Made by a program: the position numbers and the translations under genes. The notes under the pieces were generated by a model that was not told where the DNA came from, ran no database searches, and saw only the letters and a list, made by a program, of their open reading frames with translations. A stretch of 64,000 nucleotides of DNA from JAMHWF01 sp964371405 (GTDB lineage: Bacteria; Pseudomonadota; Gammaproteobacteria; Burkholderiales; Burkholderiaceae_C). The stretch lies in contig CAYJLV010000012.1 of assembly GCA_964371405.1 (NCBI GenBank), positions 30,103 through 94,102 on the forward strand, read 5' to 3'. Positions 50,190-59,162 of the stretch are shown in pieces; the first letter of the stretch is position 1; each line of letters starts with the position of its first letter.

Positions 50190-51773
50190 TTGGCGCGCAC
50201 ACTGATCGGTCTGAAGATCCGCGACCGCCGCAAGGTGCTCGGCATCACGCAGGCGGGTCTTGCGGCGAAGCTGGGAATCTCAGCGTCGTACCTGAACCTG
50301 ATCGAGGGCAACCGGCGCAACATCGCGGGCGGTCTGCTCAAGCGTGTCGCCGACGAGCTGCAATGGCCGATCGACGAGTTCGACGGTGCGGCCGAGCGCC
50401 GGCTGGTCGACGATCTGGGCGAGATCGCCGTCGAGCCGGTGGTCGGCGCACTGGGCCTGCAGCTGTCGAGTGCGCCCGACCTGGCCTCGCAGCATCCGGC
50501 CTGGGCCCACGCGCTGGTGACGCTGCATCGCGCCTGGCTCGAACGCAGCCGCACGGTGCAGGCGCTGTCGGACCGGCTCAACCAGGACCCGTTCCTCGGC
50601 GACGCTGTGCGTGGCATCCTGACCCGGCTGGCGTCGATCCGCTCGGCCTCCGAGATTCTGGAGAGCGTCGCTGACCTCGACGCCCGGCGGCGCCAGCGCT
50701 TCGTCTCGATCATCGCCGGCGACAGCCGTCGCCTGTCGGGTCTCGCGCAGGAGCTGGCCGTCTTTTTCGACCAGGCGCACACGGCGAGCCGCCCGATCAC
50801 GCCGGTCGAGGAGGTCGATGATTTCCTTGTTGCGCACGACAACCACTTCCCGGCGCTCGAGGCGGCGGCCGATGCACTGCGCTCGGCGACCGCGCTCGAT
50901 GCCGACCCCGGCGAGCGCGCGCTCGTCGAGTATCTGCGGCAAGTGCATGCGGTGCGTGTCGTCACGCGCGCAACCCGCGACGTCGACCTGGCCGGGGTGC
51001 GCAACCTGGCGCTGTTCGACCGGCCGTCGATGACGCTGCAACTGCTCGACGTCGCCGCGCCGGCGACGCGGCGCTTCCAGATCGCGCGGCTGGCCTGCGA
51101 GCTGGCTTGCGCCGACGCCGTCGCCGCCGCGATCGAACCTGCGACGTCGCTCGGTTCGCCGGCAGCGCGGCAGCGCGCCGAGCGGGCGTTGTCGTCGTAC
51201 CTTGCGGGCGCATTGCTGCTGCCGTACGGCGCCTTCCTCGAGGCTGCCGTCGCAGCGCGCTGCGACATCGACGTGCTGTGTCGCCGCTTCGGCGCGAGCT
51301 TCGAGCAGGTGTGCCACCGCTTCGTCACGCTGCGCCGGCCGGGCGCCGAGGGCATCCGCATGGGCTTCATGCGCGTCGATCCGGCCGGCCGCGTCACCAA
51401 GCGGTTCCCGCTGCCTCGGCTGCCGCTGCAGCGCTACGGCAGCGCCTGCCCTTTGTGGGCGGTCTACGAGGCGTTCCGGTCGCCGGGCACGACGGTGCGC
51501 CAGCTTGCCGAGTTCCCGGGCGGGGAACGCTTCCTGCTGCTCGCGCGCACGGTCGAGCAGGAGCGATCCGACTTCCGGCTGCCGCGCCGTTTCAGGTCCG
51601 TCATGCTGGCGTGCGATGCGCTGCACGCCGATCGCATGGTCTATGGCGACGGGCTCGACCTGCGCTCGACGGCGCCGGCGACGCCTGTCGGGCCGTCGTG
51701 CCGTGTCTGCCCGCGGCGTGATTGCCTGTACCGAGAGGAAGCCCCGATCATCGGCGCCGCAGTCGAGGCATAG
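50190..51773 (+). CDS. ScfR/RamB-type XRE regulator with DUF2083 C-terminus
   Basis: 527 residues. The N-terminal XRE HTH (about 8-60) reads IRDRRKVLGITQAGLAAKLG, then ISASYLNLIEGNRRNI. The middle is the ImmA/IrrE-like region, but no HExxH is seen. The C-terminal DUF2083 domain ends in the Cys set CRVCPRRDC (about 505-515). Relatives bind short-chain acyl-CoA and control acetate, propionate or glyoxylate-shunt genes. TTG 50190 was chosen because GGAGG lies 8 nt upstream; the frame is open from 50142. It is divergent from the liv operon, which it may control through the GTCAA/TTGAC repeats, and precedes a response regulator by 35 bp. Confidence 0.83.
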   Translation: MARTLIGLKIRDRRKVLGITQAGLAAKLGISASYLNLIEGNRRNIAGGLLKRVADELQWPIDEFDGAAERRLVDDLGEIAVEPVVGALGLQLSSAPDLASQHPAWAHALVTLHRAWLERSRTVQALSDRLNQDPFLGDAVRGILTRLASIRSASEILESVADLDARRRQRFVSIIAGDSRRLSGLAQELAVFFDQAHTASRPITPVEEVDDFLVAHDNHFPALEAAADALRSATALDADPGERALVEYLRQVHAVRVVTRATRDVDLAGVRNLALFDRPSMTLQLLDVAAPATRRFQIARLACELACADAVAAAIEPATSLGSPAARQRAERALSSYLAGALLLPYGAFLEAAVAARCDIDVLCRRFGASFEQVCHRFVTLRRPGAEGIRMGFMRVDPAGRVTKRFPLPRLPLQRYGSACPLWAVYEAFRSPGTTVRQLAEFPGGERFLLLARTVEQERSDFRLPRRFRSVMLACDALHADRMVYGDGLDLRSTAPATPVGPSCRVCPRRDCLYREEAPIIGAAVEA

Positions 51774-51808
51774 ACTCGGATCGAGACACAGTGCAGAGGA
51801 GCCAGACC

Positions 51809-52177
51809 TTGGGCGTGCGTGTATTGATCGCCGAAGACGAGGCCAACATCGTCGAGTCGCTGACCTTCATCCTCGGCCGGGAAGGCTTCGACGTGTCGAC
51901 CGTCGCCGACGGCGAGGCGGCGCTGCGCAGCCTGCGACACGACGCGCCCGACCTGCTGATCCTCGACGTGATGATGCCGCGGCTCAACGGCTTCGAGTTG
52001 CTCAAGAAGATCCGCGCCGACGCGCGCCTGCAGCGGTTGCCGGTGATCGTGCTGACGGCCAAGACGCAGGCCCGCGATCGCGACGCGGCGGTCGCCGTCG
52101 GCGCCGACGCCTACATGACCAAGCCGTACTCGAATCGCGAGGTCGTCGAGCAGGTTCGCCGGCTCACCGGCGGCTGA
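51809..52177 (+). CDS. receiver-only response regulator (CheY-like)
   Basis: 122 residues: a single receiver domain with acidic pocket AEDEANIV, phosphoacceptor Asp53 in LLILDVMMPRLNGF, conserved Thr in VIVLTAKTQ, and Lys in MTKPYSNREVVEQ. There is no output domain. TTG 51809 is favoured by GAGGAG 7 nt upstream. It precedes the small membrane protein by 4 bp and belongs with the transporter-linked kinase downstream, perhaps as a phosphate relay or sink. Confidence 0.87.
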   Translation: MGVRVLIAEDEANIVESLTFILGREGFDVSTVADGEAALRSLRHDAPDLLILDVMMPRLNGFELLKKIRADARLQRLPVIVLTAKTQARDRDAAVAVGADAYMTKPYSNREVVEQVRRLTGG

Positions 52178-52181
52178 TCCG

Positions 52182-52439
52182 ATGGACGGCCCGACGCCCA
52201 CGCCGCGCACCGTGAGCGCCGCGGTGCTCGTGCCGCTGCTCGGGCTGCTGCTGTGGATGCCGCCGCTGGTCGGGCTGTTCGCGACGCCGTGGCGCATCTT
52301 CGGCGTGCCGCTCGCCGTCGCCTACCTGTTCGGCGTGTGGCTGCTGCTGATCGCAGCGGCGTGGGCACTGGCGCGGCGACTCGTCACGCCCGCCGTGCCC
52401 GAGCGTGCGGAGGCGGGGCCGGACGCGCCACCGGCGTGA
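52182..52439 (+). CDS. small two-helix membrane protein paired with a transporter-type kinase
   Basis: 85 residues with two hydrophobic segments (about 12-32, AAVLVPLLGLLLWMPPLVGL, and 42-64, LAVAYLFGVWLLLIAAAWAL) and a proline/acid-rich tail. It overlaps the kinase gene (TGATG). Small membrane proteins of this kind commonly accompany sodium/solute symporter-type proteins. The partner is probably the SSS domain of the kinase. Confidence 0.75.
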   Translation: MDGPTPTPRTVSAAVLVPLLGLLLWMPPLVGLFATPWRIFGVPLAVAYLFGVWLLLIAAAWALARRLVTPAVPERAEAGPDAPPA

Positions 52440-55141
52440 TGCTGTCGGCCAACTTCGTCCTCGCGGTGGCGCTGGCCTACGTCGCCGTTCTCTTCGTCGT
52501 CGCCTTCCTCGGCGACCGGCGCGCGCGCCTGGGGCGCCTGGGCTGGCTTCGGTCGCCGCTCACCTACACGCTGTCGATCTCGATCTACTGCACGTCGTGG
52601 ACGTTCTACGGCGCGGTCGGCTCGGCGGCGCGCAGCGGACTCGAGTTCATCACGATCTATCTCGGGCCGACGCTCGTCTTCGTCGGCTGGTGGATGCTGC
52701 TGCGCAAGCTGGTGCGCATCGGCCAGATCCATCGCATCACGTCGATCGCCGACATGATCTCGTCGCGCTACGGCAAGAGTGCGAGTCTCGCGGCGCTGGT
52801 CACGCTGATCGCCGTCGCGGCGTCGACGCCCTACATCGCGCTGCAGTTGAAGGCGGTGACGACGAGCTTCCAGGTCATCAGCGGCTCGGGGCCGGCGGCG
52901 CTGTCGGGCCTCTACAGCGCGCGGCCCAACTTCCAGCTCGCGTTCTGGATCGCCGCCGGCATGGCCCTGTTCACGATCCTGTTCGGCACGCGCAACATCG
53001 ATGCCAACGAGCGCCACCACGGCGTGGTCGCGGCGATCGCCGTCGAGGCCGTCGTCAAGCTCGTCGCCATGCTCGCCGTCGGCGTGCTCGTGGTGTGGGG
53101 CATCGGCGGCAGCCCGGGTGCGATCTTCGAGCGCATGCCCGAAGGCATGCTGCACAGCGACGAGGTGTTCGGCCCGCGCTGGACGACGCTGCTGCTGCTC
53201 GCCGGTACGGCCGTGATCTGCCTGCCGCGCCAGTTCCAGGTCACGGTGGTGGAGGCGACCGACGAGCGGCACCTGCGCACTGCGTCGTGGCTGTTCCCGC
53301 TGTACCTGCTGCTGATCAGCCTGTTCGTGCTGCCGATCGCCGTGGCCGGACTCGCATTCCTGCCGACGGGCGCCAATCCCGACATGTTCATGATCACGCT
53401 GCCGATGTGGGCCGGCCATGATGCGGTCGCGCTGCTTGCCTTTCTCGGCGGCTTCTCGGCGGCGACGTCGATGGTCATCGTGGCGGCGATCGCGCTGTCG
53501 ACGATGGTCTCCAACCACATCATCCTGCCGATCGCGCTGCGGCTGCCCTGGGTCTCGATCAATGCCAGCGGCGACGTGCGCCGCTGGCTGCTCGCGAGCC
53601 GGCGCGTCAGTATCTGCCTGATCCTGCTGCTCGCCTTCGTCTACTTCCGGCTCAGCGGCCGGTTCAATCCGCTGGCGTCGATCGGCCTGACGGCGTTCGC
53701 CGGCGCGGCGCAACTGCTGCCGTGCCTGGTGGGCGGGCTGTTCTGGCGTCAGGCGACGGCGCGCGGCGCGCTCGCGGGCCTGGGTGTCGGCGTCCTGCTC
53801 TGGGCCTACACGCTGGTGCTGCCCGGCTTCCGGGGCGACTGGCTGCTGTCGAGCGCCGACATCGCCGACGGACCGTTCGGCCTGCACTGGCTGCGTCCGC
53901 ATGCCCTGTTCGGGCTCGAGGGCGTCGATCCGCTGGTGCACGCCGTGTTCTGGAGCCTGACCTGCAACACGCTGGCGTTCATCGCCGTGTCGCTGACGCG
54001 CGAGCCGCGCCCGCTCGAGCAGTTGCAGGGCACCCTGTTCGTCGACGTGTTCCGCGACCGCGCCGCCGACGTGTCGCGCTTCGTCAGCCGCTCGGCCGCC
54101 GTCTACGACCTCAACGTGCTGGCGCAGCGGCTGATCGGTGTCGACGAGGCGCGTCGCCTGTTCGCCGACGGGCGCGGCGACCGCGACCTGCAGCCGCACC
54201 ATCCGATCGCCGGCGATGCGCTGATCACGGAGCTGGAGCGCAAGCTCGCAGGCAGCGTCGGCGCGGCGTCGGCGCGCGCGATGGTTTCGCAGGTGGTGAC
54301 CGGCGAGACGATCAGCCTGGGTGAACTGCAGCGCCTGGCCGACGAGACCGAGCGCGTTCGCGATTACAGCCACCGGCTCGAGGCGCAGTCGCGCCAGCTC
54401 GTCGCGCAGGCCGCCGAGCTGCGCAGCGTCAACGAGCAGCTGACGCGCATCGACAGCCAGAAGGACGACTTCCTGAGCCAGATCAGCCACGAGGTGCGCA
54501 CGCCGATGGCCTCGATCCGCTCGTTCTCCGAGATCCTGATGCAGGCGCCGGATCTCGGGCGCGCGCAGTCCGAGCGCTACCTGCGCATCATCCACGACGA
54601 GAGCATCCGCATGACGCGGCTGCTCGACGGCATCCTCGACCTGGGTGCGCTCGAGGGCGGCGGAGCGCCGTGGAAGCTGACGCCGACGGACCCGGAAGTC
54701 GCCCTCGACAATGCCCTGCGCATCTGCGGCGGCCTCGCGTTGGCCTCGGGTCTGCGCCTGCACAGCGGCGAGCGCGCGGCGGGAGCCCGCGTGCTGGCGG
54801 ACGTCGACCGCCTGAGCCAGGTCTTCATCAACCTGCTGTCCAATGCGATCAAGTACAACGACAGCGCCGAGCCCCTCGTGCGCGTCGACAGCGCGCTCGC
54901 CGACGGCCACTACGAGGTGGTGATCGAGGACAACGGTCCCGGCATTCCGCAAGGTGACCGCGAGCGCATGTTCTCGAAGTTCTCGCGCGGCTGGGCGCAC
55001 ACGCATTCGGCGACGCAGGGCGCCGGCCTCGGGCTGGCGATCAGCTGGCAGATCATGCGGCGTCTCGACGGCACGCTGGAGCTGTTGCCGGCCCGCGGTC
55101 GCGGCGCGCGCTTTCGCGTGCGGCTGCGGCTGGCCGGATGA
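52439..55141 (+). CDS. histidine kinase with an N-terminal sodium/solute symporter domain (CbrA/CrbS-like)
   Basis: 900 residues. About 1-520 is an SSS-family transporter fold with roughly 13 helices (PLTYTLSISIYCTSWTFYGA, ITSIADMISSRYGKSASLAA). A linker follows, then a coiled coil (QSRQLVAQAAELRSVNEQLT). HisKA has the phosphoacceptor His684 in FLSQISHEVRTPMASIRSF. HATPase_c has the N box QVFINLLSNAIKYND and the G1 box VIEDNGPGIP. CbrA and CrbS use this layout to couple substrate transport with signalling to amino-acid or acetate metabolism. The partner is the receiver-only regulator upstream. The co-located ScfR-type gene also suggests short-chain acid sensing. Confidence 0.9.
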   Translation: MLSANFVLAVALAYVAVLFVVAFLGDRRARLGRLGWLRSPLTYTLSISIYCTSWTFYGAVGSAARSGLEFITIYLGPTLVFVGWWMLLRKLVRIGQIHRITSIADMISSRYGKSASLAALVTLIAVAASTPYIALQLKAVTTSFQVISGSGPAALSGLYSARPNFQLAFWIAAGMALFTILFGTRNIDANERHHGVVAAIAVEAVVKLVAMLAVGVLVVWGIGGSPGAIFERMPEGMLHSDEVFGPRWTTLLLLAGTAVICLPRQFQVTVVEATDERHLRTASWLFPLYLLLISLFVLPIAVAGLAFLPTGANPDMFMITLPMWAGHDAVALLAFLGGFSAATSMVIVAAIALSTMVSNHIILPIALRLPWVSINASGDVRRWLLASRRVSICLILLLAFVYFRLSGRFNPLASIGLTAFAGAAQLLPCLVGGLFWRQATARGALAGLGVGVLLWAYTLVLPGFRGDWLLSSADIADGPFGLHWLRPHALFGLEGVDPLVHAVFWSLTCNTLAFIAVSLTREPRPLEQLQGTLFVDVFRDRAADVSRFVSRSAAVYDLNVLAQRLIGVDEARRLFADGRGDRDLQPHHPIAGDALITELERKLAGSVGAASARAMVSQVVTGETISLGELQRLADETERVRDYSHRLEAQSRQLVAQAAELRSVNEQLTRIDSQKDDFLSQISHEVRTPMASIRSFSEILMQAPDLGRAQSERYLRIIHDESIRMTRLLDGILDLGALEGGGAPWKLTPTDPEVALDNALRICGGLALASGLRLHSGERAAGARVLADVDRLSQVFINLLSNAIKYNDSAEPLVRVDSALADGHYEVVIEDNGPGIPQGDRERMFSKFSRGWAHTHSATQGAGLGLAISWQIMRRLDGTLELLPARGRGARFRVRLRLAG

Positions 55142-55151
55142 GCCGGTCCCG

Positions 55152-55718
55152 CTACGGCGTCGCGCAGCCGTGCTCGTCGCAGCTGCCGTGGCCCGCCGCG
55201 GGCCGCACGCCGGCGACGCGCACGATTCCGGCGGCGGCGAGCGGCGGCGCGTCGGCCAGCAGGCGACCGATCAGCGCGCCGAGCTGCAGGTCTTCGATGC
55301 GGCCGAAGTGGTTCAGGCGCACCCGCCCCGAACGATCGATCAGCACCAGGCTCGGCGTGCCCTGCAGCCCGTAGGCTTGCATCGTCAGCGGGACGGCTGC
55401 TTCGGCCGCCGGCTCGTCGATGGCGATCGGGAACGTCAACCGGTACTCGTGCACGAAGGCCCGCAGCGCGGACTCGCCCATCACGTCGTGGTGTTCGAAC
55501 ACGCTGTGCAGCCCGATCACGCACACGTCGGCCGCTGCGAAGCTGCGCTGGATCGCCACGGCCTGCGGGATGCCGTGCGAGACGCAGCCGGGGCACAGCA
55601 TCTGGAAGGCGTGCAGCGCGACCACGCGGCCGCGCAGTGCTGCCAGCGTCAACGGCTGCGGCGTGTTGAGCCAGGCGCGTGCGCGGATCTCGGGCGCGAT
55701 GTCGAGCCGGAGGGTCAT
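55152..55718 (-). CDS. thioredoxin-like redoxin
   Basis: 188 residues. The thioredoxin fold has the active site CPGC in MLCPGCVSHGIPQ near residue 42, then VCVIGLHSVFEHHDVM, and the cis-Pro in QGTPSLVLIDRSGRVRLNHF. This resembles the TlpA/AhpC-TSA-type redoxins. The C-terminal tail carries CDEHGC, possibly a metal or redox site. No signal peptide is seen, so it is probably cytosolic. It overlaps the metallophosphoesterase gene by 4 nt. Confidence 0.82.
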   Translation of the reverse strand: MTLRLDIAPEIRARAWLNTPQPLTLAALRGRVVALHAFQMLCPGCVSHGIPQAVAIQRSFAAADVCVIGLHSVFEHHDVMGESALRAFVHEYRLTFPIAIDEPAAEAAVPLTMQAYGLQGTPSLVLIDRSGRVRLNHFGRIEDLQLGALIGRLLADAPPLAAAGIVRVAGVRPAAGHGSCDEHGCATP

Positions 55719-56536
55719 CGTGCCTCCACGGCCCTGCGGGCCGGCACGCCGAGGGTGTGGATCGCGGACTCGCAATCGAGGTCGATCGTGAAATGCGGGT
55801 CGAACAGCGCGTTCTCGTTCGCGCCGCCCATGACATAGCCGCGCGGGTTGCAGACGACGCGCGTGCCGTGCACCCGGTAGTCGAAGCTGTCGTGCGTGTG
55901 CCCGTGGATCCACAGCTGAACGCGGTCGCCGCCGAGCAGGTGCTCGGCATCGGAGACGAAGCAGGGGTTGAGCAGCGAGTCGGCGAAGCGCGGGTGGATG
56001 CTGCGCGGCGACGGCGCGTGGTGGGTGATCACGACCGTCGGTCCGTCGTGCGTCTCGGCCAGCCGCTCGTCGAGCCAGGCGGCATGGCGCCGGAACCGTG
56101 CCGCCGCGTCCGCCGGCGTGAACACGGCGCTGTCGCCTTCGCGCGTGCGGATGCGGCTGAAGTCGCGCATCAGCTGCTGCGCCTGCGTCAGCGCGGCCGC
56201 CTTCTTCGTCGCGTCGCTGTAGAGCTCGAAGTCGCTCCACAGCGTGCTGCCGAGGAAGCGCACGCCGTCGACCACGACTTCGGCATCGTCGAGCAGGTGC
56301 ACGTGCGTGCCGGCGCACAGCCGCGCCAGCTCGGCGGCGGCGCCGTCGAGGCTGCCGCCGTAGTACTCGTGGTTGCCGGGGACGTAGAGCACCGGCTTGT
56401 CGAAGCGCAGCGCCCAGGCCGCAGCTTCGCGCGGCCGCGCGATGTCGCCCGCGAGGACGACGACGTCGGCGCCGTTGAGTGGCCGCTCCAGCGCGCCGAG
56501 GCTCAGGTGCAGGTCGGACAGGATGTTGAGCTTCAT
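55715..56536 (-). CDS. calcineurin-like metallophosphoesterase
   Basis: 273 residues. The conserved dimetal motifs are visible in order: ILSDLHLSLG (D-x-H), LAGDIARPRE (GD-x), VPGNHEYYGG (GNHE), VVITHHAPSP (GH-type His) and WIHGHTHDSFD (GHTH). This is the complete metallophosphoesterase set. ATG 56536 gives MKLNILSDLHLS. The substrate is unknown. It shares its transcript with the redoxin gene. Confidence 0.9.
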   Translation of the reverse strand: MKLNILSDLHLSLGALERPLNGADVVVLAGDIARPREAAAWALRFDKPVLYVPGNHEYYGGSLDGAAAELARLCAGTHVHLLDDAEVVVDGVRFLGSTLWSDFELYSDATKKAAALTQAQQLMRDFSRIRTREGDSAVFTPADAAARFRRHAAWLDERLAETHDGPTVVITHHAPSPRSIHPRFADSLLNPCFVSDAEHLLGGDRVQLWIHGHTHDSFDYRVHGTRVVCNPRGYVMGGANENALFDPHFTIDLDCESAIHTLGVPARRAVEAR

Positions 56537-56572
56537 CGGCGCGTCTGGCTCGTCCCTGGACGCCTCGAGGTG

Positions 56573-56587
56573 TAGCACGCCGTGCTA
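56573..56587. promoter_or_regulatory. palindrome between divergent phosphoesterase and PAS genes
   Basis: TAGCACG and CGTGCTA are perfect 7-bp arms around a single C, in the 89-bp divergent promoter region. A GTATAC element follows at about 56606. It has the size of a dimeric repressor site. No regulator can be named. Confidence 0.4.
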
Positions 56588-56625
56588 TACCCCGTCGCAG
56601 TCGAGGTATACGAAAAGGTGACCGC

Positions 56626-57051
56626 ATGACTTCGCAGTCCGATCCCGCGTCGTACCAGGGCATCGTCGAGCAGATGCCCGAGGCCGTGGTCTACGCCGGG
56701 CCCGACGGCATGATCCGCGTCTGGAACCGCGGTGCCGAGGCGCTGTACGGCTTCGCCGCCGCCGAGGTGCTGGGCCGCAGCCTCGACGTCATCATCCCCG
56801 AGCACCTGCGTCGCGCGCACTGGCAAGCCTATGACCGCGCGCTCGCCGAAGGCCGCACGCGCGCCGGCAGCGCGGTGCGCACGACGCGCGCGCTGCACAA
56901 GGATGGGCGACGGCTGTATGTCGAGCTGAGCTTCGCCGTCGTCACCGACGCGGGCGGCACGGCGGTCGGCGCGCTGGCCGTCGGGCGCGACGGCACCGAG
57001 CGTCACCTGGCGACGCGGGCTGCCGGGGCGCCGCCGCCGGTCGAGGTGTAG
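56626..57051 (+). CDS. single PAS-domain protein
   Basis: 141 residues. One PAS domain spans nearly the whole protein: VEQMPEAVVYAGPDGMIRVW, NRGAEALYGFAAAEVLGRSL, and RALHKDGRRLYVELSFAVVT. There is no kinase, GGDEF or HTH domain. Possible role: a free sensory module or a partner for another signalling protein. It is convergent with folA and divergent from the phosphoesterase gene. Confidence 0.85.
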   Translation: MTSQSDPASYQGIVEQMPEAVVYAGPDGMIRVWNRGAEALYGFAAAEVLGRSLDVIIPEHLRRAHWQAYDRALAEGRTRAGSAVRTTRALHKDGRRLYVELSFAVVTDAGGTAVGALAVGRDGTERHLATRAAGAPPPVEV

Positions 57052-57072
57052 CGCAGCCGGCTACGCGCTGCG

Positions 57073-57570
57073 TCAGCGCCGGCGCCGGTAGGTGACGAAG
57101 GCATAGCCGACGCCGTCGGCCGTCGTGTGCTCCTCGCGTGCCGCTTCCTCGAAACCTTCACGCCACGGCGGGAAGTGCGTGTCGGCGTCGGAGAAGGCGG
57201 CGTCGATCTCGGTCAGCGCCAGCTCGTCGGCGCGCGGCAACGCCAGCGCATAGAGTTCGCCGCCGCCGATCACGCTCAACTGCTCGGCGCCGGCAATGCG
57301 CGCGAGCGCGAGCGCGGCATCGAGCGACGACACGGCCTCGGCGCCTTCGGCCCGCCATGCTGCGTTGCGCGTGACGACGAAGTTGCGCCGACCCGGCAGC
57401 GGGCGAAAGCGCGCCGGCAGCGAGTCCCAGGTCTTGCGGCCCATCACGACAGGCGCGCCCATCGTCAGGGCACGGAAGTGCCGCTGGTCGGCGGGCTCGT
57501 GCCACAGCAGCGCATTGCCGCGGCCGATCGCGCCGTCGCGCGCCACGGCGGCGACGAGAACCAACTTCAA
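57073..57570 (-). CDS. folA: dihydrofolate reductase
   Basis: 165 residues from TTG 57570, which overlaps the thyA stop (TTGA). Motifs: LVAAVARDGAIGRGNALLWH, then DQRHFRALTMGAPVVMGRKT (NADPH and folate sites) and VIGGGELYALALPRADELAL. The acidic active-site residue is replaced by E in the HEPADQ region, as in many bacterial DHFRs with D/E here. It regenerates tetrahydrofolate for thymidylate synthesis, matching its coupling to thyA. Confidence 0.95.
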   Translation of the reverse strand: MKLVLVAAVARDGAIGRGNALLWHEPADQRHFRALTMGAPVVMGRKTWDSLPARFRPLPGRRNFVVTRNAAWRAEGAEAVSSLDAALALARIAGAEQLSVIGGGELYALALPRADELALTEIDAAFSDADTHFPPWREGFEEAAREEHTTADGVGYAFVTYRRRR

Positions 57571-58376
57571 ACCGCGACCGGCGCCTTGATCGCCGGATGG
57601 CACTGGTAGTCGAGCATCTCGAAGTCCTCGTACTCGTAGTCGAAGATCGACGCCGGGCGGCGCTTGATGTTCAGCCGCGGATAGGGATACGGCGTGCGCG
57701 CGAGCTGCGTCTCGACCTGCTCGAAGTGGTTGCTGTAGATGTGGCAGTCGCCGCCGGTCCAGATGAAGTCGCCGACGCCGAGGTCGCACTGCTGCGCCAG
57801 CATGTGCGTCAGGAGCGCATAGCTCGCGATGTTGAACGGCACGCCGAGAAAGATGTCGGCGCTGCGCTGGTAGAGCTGGCACGAGAGCCGGCCCCCGGCG
57901 ACGTAGAACTGGAAGAACGCATGGCAGGGCATCAGCGCCATCTTCGGCAGCTCGGCGACGTTCCACGCGCTGACGATCATGCGCCGCGAGTCGGGGTCGC
58001 CCTTCAGCGTCCGAACCAGCTCGGCGATCTGGTCGATGTGGCCGCCGCCGGGCGTCGGCCAGCTGCGCCACTGCACGCCGTAGACGGGGCCGAGGTCGCC
58101 GTCGTCGCGCGCCCATTCGTTCCAGATCGTGCAGCCGCGCTCCTGCAGCCACTTGACGTTCGAGTCGCCGCGCAGGAACCACAGCAACTCGAGGACGATC
58201 GACTTCAGGTGCACCTTCTTCGTCGTGACGAGCGGGAAGCCCTCGTTCAGGTCGAAGCGCATCTGGTGCCCGAACACGCTGCGCGTGCCGGTGCCGGTGC
58301 GGTCGCTCTTGGCCGCGCCATGCGTGTACACATGGCGCATGAAGTCTTCGTACTGCGAGCGAGCCGGACGGATCAT
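57567..58376 (-). CDS. thyA: thymidylate synthase
   Basis: 269 residues. Active-site Cys lies in LPKMALMPCHAFFQFYVAGG; the dUMP contacts are in LYQRSADIFLGVPFNIASYA; the N-terminal loop is KSDRTGTGTRSVFGHQMRFD. Complete ThyA, converting dUMP to dTMP with methylene-THF. An internal ATG at 58340 is less likely because ATG 58376 retains YEDFMRHV, which fits the family's start. Operon thyA-folA. Confidence 0.96.
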   Translation of the reverse strand: MIRPARSQYEDFMRHVYTHGAAKSDRTGTGTRSVFGHQMRFDLNEGFPLVTTKKVHLKSIVLELLWFLRGDSNVKWLQERGCTIWNEWARDDGDLGPVYGVQWRSWPTPGGGHIDQIAELVRTLKGDPDSRRMIVSAWNVAELPKMALMPCHAFFQFYVAGGRLSCQLYQRSADIFLGVPFNIASYALLTHMLAQQCDLGVGDFIWTGGDCHIYSNHFEQVETQLARTPYPYPRLNIKRRPASIFDYEYEDFEMLDYQCHPAIKAPVAV

Positions 58377-58466
58377 GACGACTCCTCGCCCGGCGGATAC
58401 GCCGGACAGTCCCCCGAGGGGACGCGGGCCGGCTTGGGAGCGGCCCGGCGCTCGGCCCGCTGCGCG
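58377..58466. repeat. dispersed two-hairpin intergenic repeat, copy C
   Basis: It is related to copies at 11846-11932 and 44774-44858 but more diverged: CCCGGCG and CGCCGG around GATA, then GGGCCGGCTTGGGAGCGGCC. It begins right at the thyA start codon and occupies the thyA upstream region, so here it cannot be a terminator for thyA and may affect its promoter. Confidence 0.65.
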
Positions 58467-58505
58467 CTCGACGATCGAGGTGTCATGCGCGCATTCTACG
58501 GACGG

Positions 58506-59162
58506 TCAGCTCCTCGCCTCGGGCTCGCGCAAGAAGATCTCGACGCGACGGTTCTGCGCCCGGCCGGCGTCGCTGGCGTTGTCGGCCACCGGTTCGGCCT
58601 CGCCGCGGCCGGCGGTCTCGATGCGCGTCGCGGCGACGCCGCGGCCGACGAGGTAGTCGCGCACGCTGTGCGCACGGTCGAGCGACAGCGGGTTGTTGAT
58701 CGCGTCGCTGCCGGTCGAGTCGGTGTGGCCGACGACGCGCACGCGCATGTTCGCATCGAGCCCCTGCGCGAACTGGTCGAGCACTGGCCGCATGTTCGGC
58801 TTGATCGCGGCGCGGCCGACGTCGAACGAGAAGTCGGCCGGCACGTTGACCTTGAGTTCGTTGGTCGGTGTGCGCGCGACGTCGATGCCGGTGCCCTGCG
58901 TCGCCTGCTCCATCGCGCGCTTCTTGTCTTCCATGCGCTTGCTCCACAGGTTGCCGGCGATCGCGCCGATCGCGCCGCCGACCACCGCACCGGTGCCGGC
59001 GCGCCCGCCGGTGGCCGAGCCGAGCACGGCGCCGGCTGCCGCTCCGATGGCGGCGCCGCCGGCGGTACCCTTCTGGCGCTCGCTCATGCTTTCGCAGCCG
59101 GCCAGCGCGAGGGCGGCGCACAGGACCGTGACGGTGAGCGGGCGGGTGGTGGTGGTGTTCAT
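58506..59162 (-). CDS. OmpA-family lipoprotein with glycine zipper (YiaD-like)
   Basis: 218 residues. Lipobox LALAGC with Cys near residue 23. A glycine zipper (GGAAIGAAAGAVLGSATGGR) follows at about 35-70. The OmpA-C peptidoglycan-binding domain at about 105-215 has FDVGRAAIKPNMRPVLDQFA, VRVVGHTDSTGSDAINNPLS and GRGEAEPVADNASDAGRAQN, RRVEIF. It likely tethers the outer membrane to peptidoglycan. It is expressed separately from thyA, across repeat copy C. Confidence 0.9.
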   Translation of the reverse strand: MNTTTTRPLTVTVLCAALALAGCESMSERQKGTAGGAAIGAAAGAVLGSATGGRAGTGAVVGGAIGAIAGNLWSKRMEDKKRAMEQATQGTGIDVARTPTNELKVNVPADFSFDVGRAAIKPNMRPVLDQFAQGLDANMRVRVVGHTDSTGSDAINNPLSLDRAHSVRDYLVGRGVAATRIETAGRGEAEPVADNASDAGRAQNRRVEIFLREPEARS

